NCBI GenBank assembly: GCA_002919195.1
Contig: PKEU01000051.1
Location: forward strand, 1 to 36,433
DNA: 36,433 nt
Origin: a bacterium
GTDB taxonomy: Bacteria; Bacillota; Limnochordia; DTU080; RSA5
Reading direction: 5' to 3'
Position 1 is the first letter of the stretch. The number at the start of each line of letters is the position of its first letter. A model generated the notes under the pieces. That model was not told where the DNA came from, searched no databases, and was given only the letters and a program-made list of their open reading frames with translations. The translations under genes were made by a program, and so were the position numbers. Below are positions 31,245 through 36,433 of this stretch, in pieces.

Positions 31245-31484
31245 TCAGATGTACCACTCCAGCCGGCCGGCAAGGCTCCTCAGCACCAAGAGCCCGACGC
31301 TGATGGCGAGGGCCAAGAGCGGCACGACCTCGATCAACCCCCGGGCGACTCGCTGCCGGGCCACTTCGTGCCGGAGTTCTTCGTAGTTGACCTCCCACCG
31401 CCGGATCAGATACGGTCCCAATTCGCAGAGGCGTACTTCTTTGGCGGGCCCTCTTCGTAGGAGCAGCGAGACGATGTAATCCAT
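31245..31484 (-). CDS. small membrane-associated protein of unknown function
   Basis: A 79-residue ORF whose N-terminal half is soluble and charged (EVRLCELGPYLIRRWEVNYEELRHEVARQRVARGL). The C-terminal half holds one membrane helix (EVVPLLALAISVGLLVLRSLAG) with an aromatic end. A plausible tail-anchored protein. The ribosome site is weak, and I recognise no family. The coding case rests on the orderly soluble-plus-membrane layout. It lies between the convergent MFS gene and the divergent LysM/ferritin-like gene. Confidence 0.45.
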   Translation of the reverse strand: MDYIVSLLLRRGPAKEVRLCELGPYLIRRWEVNYEELRHEVARQRVARGLIEVVPLLALAISVGLLVLRSLAGRLEWYI

Positions 31485-31561
31485 CGGCCGCGCTTTGGGC
31501 GTGTGAGGCGATAGGAAACGGTTCCTAGCACCCCTCTCCTAAGTCCCGATTACTGTGAGGA

Positions 31562-31573
31562 GGAGTCGACTCC
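31562..31573. repeat. 12-base palindrome before the LysM/ferritin-like gene
   Basis: GGAGTCGACTCC is a perfect palindrome 30 bases before the ATG. It may be an operator or part of the leader. A shorter hairpin, TAGGAA-ACGG-TTCCTA, lies at 31511-31526. Confidence 0.35.
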
Positions 31574-31603
31574 ACGAAATCCAGTGAAGGAGAGGGTTGA
31601 GCG

Positions 31604-32617
31604 ATGAAAACCCGTAGAAGGCAGAGAGCCACCGGCAGCCGGCGCTCGTTGACGAAGGAAAAGCAGCCCGCGGTCCTAACGGTACAGACGCAAGCATGGC
31701 CCATCATCACGTCGCGCGACGGCTGGCCGGATCCCCCCATGGGCAAAAGGCCGGATCGCCCGCCGCCCGAGCGAAGGCCCGACCGGGAGCGACCCGAAGA
31801 GCGACCTCCCGCAAGGCGCCCCCGAAACGGCTTGGATGAGATTCCCCCACCCCCCACGAGCTGCAGCGGCAGGCTGCATCAAGTCCGGGAAGGCGATACA
31901 CTCTTTCGTTTGTCCATGAAGTACGGCGTCAGCCTGGAAGCCATCTTGGATGCCAATCCCCAGATCACCGATCCCGACACGCTCGTCGTAGGCCAAGTCG
32001 TCTGCATTCCGAGGCCCGGCGAGAGCATGCTGGAGATCCTCAACGCCCTCTTGACCGCTGAAAAGGTCGAGACCGCCCTGTACGCTCGCGGGCTACAATC
32101 TCCCGCGCTCGCCGGTCTGCCTGCGGAGCAATTTGCCTACTTCCAGGCCGGACTCAGCCACGAGCTCGCGCACATCGACGCTCTGACGGAGCTCGGCGCT
32201 TCGGTCCCCTTCAACGAGTTTTTCTACCCGCCGGGCACGTTTGAAGATCTCACGACCTATGTCAACACCCTGTTGACCTTGGAGACGGCGGGCGTCTCGG
32301 CCTACATCCAGGCGAGCGACGAATTCGCCCGCATGGGCCGCTTTGACCTCGCGCGCCTAATGGACCGCATCATGGGCGTCGAAGCAGAGCACCGGGCGCT
32401 GCTGAGAGAGGTCCTCGACCTCGTCCCGGCATCTAATCTCTGCTTTGAGCGGGCGCCCAACCTCCCGGTCACCGAGATCTTGGCGGCGCTCTCGTCGTTT
32501 GTCCAGCCCAACCAGTTTGACGGCCAGTCGGTAGGACCCATCCCCTTGCCGACGCGGGAACTGGCCGAAGAGCTGATCGGCCCCCACGGATGCCCCAATC
32601 CCCGGCCTGATCAGTAA
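31604..32617 (+). CDS. LysM/ferritin-like domain fusion protein
   Basis: A 337-residue protein. Residues 1-40 are basic with no signal peptide; 41-84 are an Arg/Pro-rich linker; 91-136 are a LysM domain (LHQVREGDTLFRLSMKYGVSLEAIL..), flanked by Cys87 and Cys134. Residues 143-275 resemble a ferritin-like four-helix domain, with two ExxH motifs (Glu187-His190 and Glu260-His263) and Glu153/156 and Glu227 in place for a diiron site. LysM proteins without signal peptides in spore formers (such as SafA) join the spore coat or cortex, so a spore-surface role is inferred. The ATG follows GGAGAGGG. A LysM joined to a ferritin-like fold is not a layout I know well. Confidence 0.82.
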   Translation: MKTRRRQRATGSRRSLTKEKQPAVLTVQTQAWPIITSRDGWPDPPMGKRPDRPPPERRPDRERPEERPPARRPRNGLDEIPPPPTSCSGRLHQVREGDTLFRLSMKYGVSLEAILDANPQITDPDTLVVGQVVCIPRPGESMLEILNALLTAEKVETALYARGLQSPALAGLPAEQFAYFQAGLSHELAHIDALTELGASVPFNEFFYPPGTFEDLTTYVNTLLTLETAGVSAYIQASDEFARMGRFDLARLMDRIMGVEAEHRALLREVLDLVPASNLCFERAPNLPVTEILAALSSFVQPNQFDGQSVGPIPLPTRELAEELIGPHGCPNPRPDQ

Positions 32618-32670
32618 CACTTTCAGCGCCGGCAACAGGCTTTGCCATCCACCGGTCTCACCCGGCCGCG

Positions 32671-32700
32671 TTGCGCCGGGGGCACGAAAGTTGCTACGAT
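32671..32700 (+). promoter_or_regulatory. possible promoter of the S9 peptidase gene
   Basis: TTGCGC and TACGAT are spaced by 18 bases, 81 bases before the ATG. The preceding CCCGGC/GCCGGG hairpin partly overlaps the -35 region. Confidence 0.4.
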
Positions 32701-32781
32701 AGTCTACGTACACTTCAACGTCGAAAGGTACGATCGACTGCCGCGGACGACAATAAGACCGGTGACGACGGAGGGATGGAG

Positions 32782-34845
32782 ATGGCTTCGGTTTTGGGCC
32801 GGCGCTGGATACAGGTCGCCGCCGCCTTGCTGGCCGTGGCGATCGTTGGAGCGGGAAGTGCTGTTTTGAAGGGTGGTTTGCTGCGCGCCATGGAAGACGT
32901 CCCGCTGATCCCGCGGGACGTCCTCTTTAGCGATCCCGATCGGACAAGCGTCCAGATCAGCCCCGACGGCCGGTGGATCAGTTTCCTCGCCCCCAGAAAC
33001 GGCGTCCTCAACGTGTGGGTCGCTCCCGCGAACGCCCCCGATGCCGCGGCGCCCGTCACCGATGCCCGCGACCGGGGAATTGCAGGTTACAGTTGGACCT
33101 ACCTCGATTCGCACCTGATCTACGTGCAAGATACGGCAGGCGACGAAAACTGGAGGCTCTACCGCCTCGATGTGACCACCGGCGAAAGCGTCCTCCTGAC
33201 CCCCGAAAGCGGCGTCAACGCTCAGATCGTGGCTATAAGCCCCAAACATCCCCAAGAGATCGTCGTCGGCCTCAACGACCGCCTGCCCGAGTGGCACGAC
33301 CTCTACCGGGTCGACCTGCGCACGGGCGAGCGCGCCTTGCTCCACGAAAACGAAGGGATGTTGCGCTACCTTTTGGACGACGACTACAACGTGCGTTTCG
33401 CCGAGACGATGACGCCCGACGGCGGCACCCTCGTCCTCGCCCGGACCGAAGAGGGTTGGGAGCCGTTTATGCAGATCTCGATGGAAGACGCTCTCACCAC
33501 CGCGGTGCTCGACCTCGACCCCACTGGCACCAAGCTCTACGCCATCGACAGCCGCGACCGCAACACCGCCGCACTGGTGATCCTTGACCTGGAGACGGGG
33601 GAAAAGACCGTCGTCTACGAGGACCCTAAAGCCGATGTGAGCCACGCGCTCATCCATCCGACCAAGAGGACGATTCAGGCGGCGGCCTCCACTTACGAAA
33701 GAACCGTTTGGAAAATCCTCGATCCCGAGATCGAAGGGGACTTCGCATACCTTAAGACGGTCGCCGACGGAGAGCTGGCAGGTTTTAGCCGCACGCTAGA
33801 CGACTCGGTCTGGATCGTCGCATACGTCGTCGACGACGGTCCCGTCCGCTATTACCGGTATGATCGCAAGAAGCGTCGCGCCGAGTTCCTCTTTACCAAC
33901 CGCTCCGCTCTGGAAGAGTACACGCTGGCCAGGATGCACCCTGTGATCATCCCCTCCCGGGACGGTCTTGAACTCGTAAGTTACCTCACCCTCCCTCCGT
34001 GGGTAAAGACCGACGGTCTCCGCCCCGAGCGTCCCCTTCCGATGGTCTTGGAAGTGCACGGCGGCCCCTGGTCCCGCGACACCTGGGGCTACAACACCCT
34101 TCACCAGTGGCTGGCCAACCGCGGCTACGCGGTGCTCAGCGTCAACTTCCGCGGGTCGGTTGGGTTTGGGAAACAGTTTCTCAACGCCGGCATCCGGGAA
34201 TGGGGCGGCAAGATGCACGACGACCTCATCGACGCCGTCCAATGGGCCATCGCCCAAGGCATCGCCGATCCCGACAAGATCTGCATCAGCGGGGGCAGCT
34301 ACGGCGGGTACGCGGCGCTGGTCGGCCTGACGATGACGCCCGATGTGTTTGCCTGCGGGGTGTCGATCGTCGGCCCGTCCAATCTGGTGACGCTGCTCGA
34401 GTCGATACCCCCGTACTGGACGCCTCAAATCGAGTTTTTCGCGACCCGCGTCGGCGATCACCGCACGCCCGAAGGACGGGAGTTTCTCCTCGAGCGCTCA
34501 CCCATCACCTATGTCGACCGGATCAAAAAACCCCTGTTGATCGGTCAAGGCGCCAACGATCCCCGGGTCAAGCAATCCGAGTCCGATCAGATCGTGGCGG
34601 CGATGCAGGAGGCGGGAATTCCCGTCACCTATGTCCTTTACCCCGACGAAGGCCACGGGTTTGCCCGGCCGCAAAACCGCCGTTCCTTTTACGCGATCCA
34701 GGAGGCCTTTTTCCACCAACACCTGGGCGGGCGCCTTGAGCCGATCGGCGACGACTTTGCCGGCTCCAGCCTGACCGTGCCCGAAGGGGCGTCAGAGATC
34801 CCAGGACTCCAAGAGGCGCTGGAACGCTTGCGGGGTGCGGAATAA
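32782..34845 (+). CDS. S9-family (acylaminoacyl/prolyl-oligopeptidase-like) peptidase
   Basis: I choose ATG 32782, six bases after GGAGGG; another ATG lies two codons upstream. The 687-residue protein opens with a signal or membrane anchor (WIQVAAALLAVAIVGAGSAVL) and so acts outside the cell membrane. Residues about 40-400 form a beta-propeller (SDPDRTSVQISPDGRWISFLAP.., repeated DLDPTGTKLYAIDS-like blades). The C-terminal catalytic domain has the nucleophile Ser506 in SGGSYGGYAAL, Asp593 in GANDPRV and His625 in DEGHGF. The oxyanion region is VHGGPWSRDTWGYN. It is an intact member that trims peptides or acyl-peptides. It stands alone with its own terminator. Confidence 0.94.
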   Translation: MASVLGRRWIQVAAALLAVAIVGAGSAVLKGGLLRAMEDVPLIPRDVLFSDPDRTSVQISPDGRWISFLAPRNGVLNVWVAPANAPDAAAPVTDARDRGIAGYSWTYLDSHLIYVQDTAGDENWRLYRLDVTTGESVLLTPESGVNAQIVAISPKHPQEIVVGLNDRLPEWHDLYRVDLRTGERALLHENEGMLRYLLDDDYNVRFAETMTPDGGTLVLARTEEGWEPFMQISMEDALTTAVLDLDPTGTKLYAIDSRDRNTAALVILDLETGEKTVVYEDPKADVSHALIHPTKRTIQAAASTYERTVWKILDPEIEGDFAYLKTVADGELAGFSRTLDDSVWIVAYVVDDGPVRYYRYDRKKRRAEFLFTNRSALEEYTLARMHPVIIPSRDGLELVSYLTLPPWVKTDGLRPERPLPMVLEVHGGPWSRDTWGYNTLHQWLANRGYAVLSVNFRGSVGFGKQFLNAGIREWGGKMHDDLIDAVQWAIAQGIADPDKICISGGSYGGYAALVGLTMTPDVFACGVSIVGPSNLVTLLESIPPYWTPQIEFFATRVGDHRTPEGREFLLERSPITYVDRIKKPLLIGQGANDPRVKQSESDQIVAAMQEAGIPVTYVLYPDEGHGFARPQNRRSFYAIQEAFFHQHLGGRLEPIGDDFAGSSLTVPEGASEIPGLQEALERLRGAE

Positions 34846-34907
34846 GCGAGATCCCGCAGGATACAAAGCCTCACCACTGGCCTTTTCCCGCGCGGGGATT
34901 GCTCAAG

Positions 34908-34952
34908 AAAAAGCCCGGCCTGCGCTCTTGATCAGAGCCGCCGGGCTTTTTT
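34908..34952. terminator. strong bidirectional terminator
   Basis: AAAAAGCCCGGC and GCCGGGCTTTTTT form a 12-bp stem, with an inner GCTCT/AGAGC pair in the loop. T-runs on both strands end transcription of the S9 gene and of the convergent 133-residue protein gene. Confidence 0.92.
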
Positions 34953-34968
34953 GCGCGACCAGAGACGG

Positions 34969-35370
34969 TTAAAAAGGCTCTCCTTTCACCGTATAGCCCC
35001 AAAGCAGCGACATCGAACGGGACGGGCTATCTCCGTGTTCTATGTCAGCTGTGATGTCGTCGACAAACAGGGTTTGGCAGTGCAGAGGGTAGCGCGCCTC
35101 TCCCACCACAGTCACGATCAGCGAGGGCGAATCCACCTTGAGGAGGATTTCGCAGTGGACGTCTTTGAGCCCGGCCTCGTTTAGGATCTCGGCCTCTTCC
35201 CGCGGCGGCACCTTGACCTGGCGCTCAAAGATCCCGGTCAGCCAGCTCCCCCGGTACTTCTTAAAGATGCACGCGACGTTGGCAGGCTGGATGCCGGCAT
35301 TGAGGACCGAAAGATGGACGCCGTACTGCTGGCGGTCTTCGACGGATCCTGTGGTGAACTGGAAGATCAT
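34969..35370 (-). CDS. conserved-looking protein of unknown function
   Basis: The start is ATG 35370 with GGGAGG nine bases before it; the track's TTG three codons earlier is less likely. The 133-residue protein looks like an all-beta fold: QYGVHLSVLNAGIQPANVACIFKKY, then FERQVKVPPREEAEIL and HCEILLKVDSPSLIVTVVGEAR. There is no signal peptide or membrane helix. I recognise no family; the alternating pattern resembles small proteins of spore formers, which its position beside a YheC/D-like gene would allow. It shares the terminator with the convergent S9 gene. Confidence 0.6.
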   Translation of the reverse strand: MIFQFTTGSVEDRQQYGVHLSVLNAGIQPANVACIFKKYRGSWLTGIFERQVKVPPREEAEILNEAGLKDVHCEILLKVDSPSLIVTVVGEARYPLHCQTLFVDDITADIEHGDSPSRSMSLLWGYTVKGEPF

Positions 35371-35480
35371 AGCGCACAACCTCCCGTGGGTGGGATACCA
35401 TCCATGCTACGTCTCCAGCCACCCGTAGACATAGGCGGACCTTACTGAATCGAAAAGGCGCGCGGTCCTGATTGACGCTT

Positions 35481-35510
35481 TTGGATCGACTCTTGGGATC
35501 AACTTAAAAT
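35481..35510 (+). promoter_or_regulatory. possible promoter of the YheC/D-like gene
   Basis: TTGGAT and TAAAAT with an 18-base spacer lie 110 bases upstream of the GTG. A sigma-K-like CATAGGCT follows at about 35546, with AC 15 bases before it, so sporulation control is possible but not shown. Confidence 0.35.
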
Positions 35511-35620
35511 CGGAAGTTTGGAGGAATCACGATTTCCAAAGACGGCATAGGCTTGCATCAAAATCGGTTTTCAATTTCAAAGTGTTTCCGGGTGCGAGGC
35601 ACAACGTGGAGGGTCGACGG

Positions 35621-36433
35621 GTGAAACCGTGGGTTGGTGTCCTCTTAAATCGAGGGATCTTACAAAAAGGCGTGCGCGGGCGGCCGGTGTTTGAGAAACT
35701 CCATCTTTATGCGCAGGCGGCGGCCGAGCTCGGGGTCCGGGTCGTGTTTTTCGAGCCAGGGGGCATCCGTCTCAAAAAGCGGGAAGTGATCGGCTTCATT
35801 CCCACAGCCAGCGGAGGCTTTCGTCGCTCTGCCGTGCCGCTGCCCCGGGCCGTGCACAAACGGGGCATCTTTCGAAGTCCAGCGTCGATTAAGAAAATCA
35901 AGGGGCTCCAGAAACTTGGAATCTGCGTCTTTAACCCCCAGATCTCCGCCGATAAATATCAATTTTACCAACTGCTCAATCAAAATCACAACCTGCGACC
36001 GTACCTTCCCGAGACGCGGTTAATTCGCAGGGAAAACTTCCAATGGTTTCAGCACAAACTCGCCCAGGGCGCGGAAATCTTTGTAAAGCCCAAGATGGGT
36101 TCGCTGGGACTTGGCATCGCCCGCGTCTTTCAAGACCGTCCCGGCCGGTACTGGTACCAGTCTCTGAAGCGGAGGAGGCTCGTCACGCTCAAAGGCGCCT
36201 GGCGAATGGCACGAAAGGGCGGCGCGCGCCGGCTGGTACAAGAGGGGATACCCTTGTTGACCGATCAAGGAAGGCGCGTCGACTTTCGGGTGCCGGTGCA
36301 AAAAGGGGGAGACAACCGCTGGCACATCGCCGGCATCGCCGCCAAGAGGGCGGAGAAGACGGCCTTTCTCACCAACCTGGCCCGAGGTGGATCGGTCCAC
36401 CCAGGGCCGGAGCTTTTGGCTCGCCATTTCGGC
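35621..36433 (+). CDS. YheC/YheD-family ATP-grasp, endospore-coat-associated protein (partial)
   Basis: The ORF track misses this gene because it runs off the right edge. From GTG 35621, after GGAGGG, I read 271 codons without a stop. The opening VGVLLNRGILQKGVRGRPVF and AVHKRGIFRSPASIKKIKGL match the YheC/YheD family found in Bacillus spore formers. The ATP-grasp core follows: DKYQFYQLLNQNHNLRPYLPET, FVKPKMGSLGLGIARV, VQEGIPLLTDQGRRVDFRV, and the NLARGGSV end. YheC/D are described as endospore-coat-associated; the enzymatic product is not known to me. The gene supports assigning the organism to the spore-forming Bacillota. About 50-100 C-terminal residues are missing beyond the window. Confidence 0.9.
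   Translation, partial: MKPWVGVLLNRGILQKGVRGRPVFEKLHLYAQAAAELGVRVVFFEPGGIRLKKREVIGFIPTASGGFRRSAVPLPRAVHKRGIFRSPASIKKIKGLQKLGICVFNPQISADKYQFYQLLNQNHNLRPYLPETRLIRRENFQWFQHKLAQGAEIFVKPKMGSLGLGIARVFQDRPGRYWYQSLKRRRLVTLKGAWRMARKGGARRLVQEGIPLLTDQGRRVDFRVPVQKGGDNRWHIAGIAAKRAEKTAFLTNLARGGSVHPGPELLARHFG

Noticed and set aside
1-36433. CRISPR arrays, transposons or phage modules
   Set aside because: No direct-repeat arrays, transposase-like ORFs, terminal repeats or phage genes were seen; gene density and composition are uniform.

Overview
The window is G+C-rich (I judge about 60-65% by eye; not counted). It looks like a chromosomal piece of an endospore-forming Bacillota, probably a thermophilic or soil Bacilli-type lineage. 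The support is: a YheC/YheD-type spore-coat-associated ATP-grasp gene at the right edge; a four-gene siderophore importer in the same order as Bacillus yclNOPQ; a BmrC/BmrD-like heterodimeric ABC exporter; a CatE-like extradiol dioxygenase; a T-box riboswitch before ilvB; Sfp-type phosphopantetheinyl transferase; strong AAGGAGG ribosome sites; and many GTG starts. I cannot name the genus. I see no tRNA, rRNA, insertion sequence, phage gene or CRISPR array.

Layout, left to right. (1) 1-3447, minus strand: an operon of DUF4242 protein, acyl-CoA-dehydrogenase-like flavoprotein, SsuB/TauB-type ATPase and NMT1/SsuA-type lipoprotein (cut by the left edge), each pair overlapping or nearly so. (2) 3500-6921, plus: a TetR-like regulator with two successive HTH domains, then a membrane-anchored alpha/beta hydrolase and a Gfo/Idh/MocA oxidoreductase. 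Near-identical palindromes lie before both the regulator and the hydrolase. (3) 6995-9789: SDR oxidoreductase, a BtuF-like binding protein without signal peptide, and a zinc alcohol dehydrogenase, followed by a decayed gene fragment. (4) 10036-12319: valine-type T-box leader and a stand-alone ilvB. (5) 12353-16241: a ferric-siderophore ABC importer behind a DtxR/IdeR-like iron box. (6) 16337-17582: small genes, namely a VOC protein, a Rof-like Rho inhibitor and an FPxSDPP-tailed protein. (7) 17586-20838, minus: an apparent operon of Ig-like small protein, TetR, solute-binding protein and CatE from one promoter with a palindromic operator. (8) 20870-23722, minus: phosphopantetheinyl transferase, two small exported/membrane proteins and an ArsB/NhaD-type ion transporter. 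(9) 23871-25601, plus: an esterase and an M48 metalloprotease. (10) 25663-31214: a MarR regulator plus heterodimeric multidrug ABC exporter, divergent from an MFS transporter. (11) 31245-36433: a LysM/ferritin-like fusion, an S9 peptidase, an unknown protein and the YheC/D-like gene, cut by the right edge.

Common themes are small-molecule uptake and efflux, iron supply and local one-component regulation. Four regulators or sensors (TetR-tandem, TetR, MarR, T-box) have visible cis-sites directly in front of the genes they probably control. The most unusual items are the tandem-HTH TetR with its paired operators, the LysM/ferritin-like fusion, the Ig-like/TetR/CatE operon, the DtxR-type box in a Bacilli-like genome, and exported binding proteins without a lipobox. 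Most long ORFs in the track that lie opposite these genes are shadows created by high G+C.
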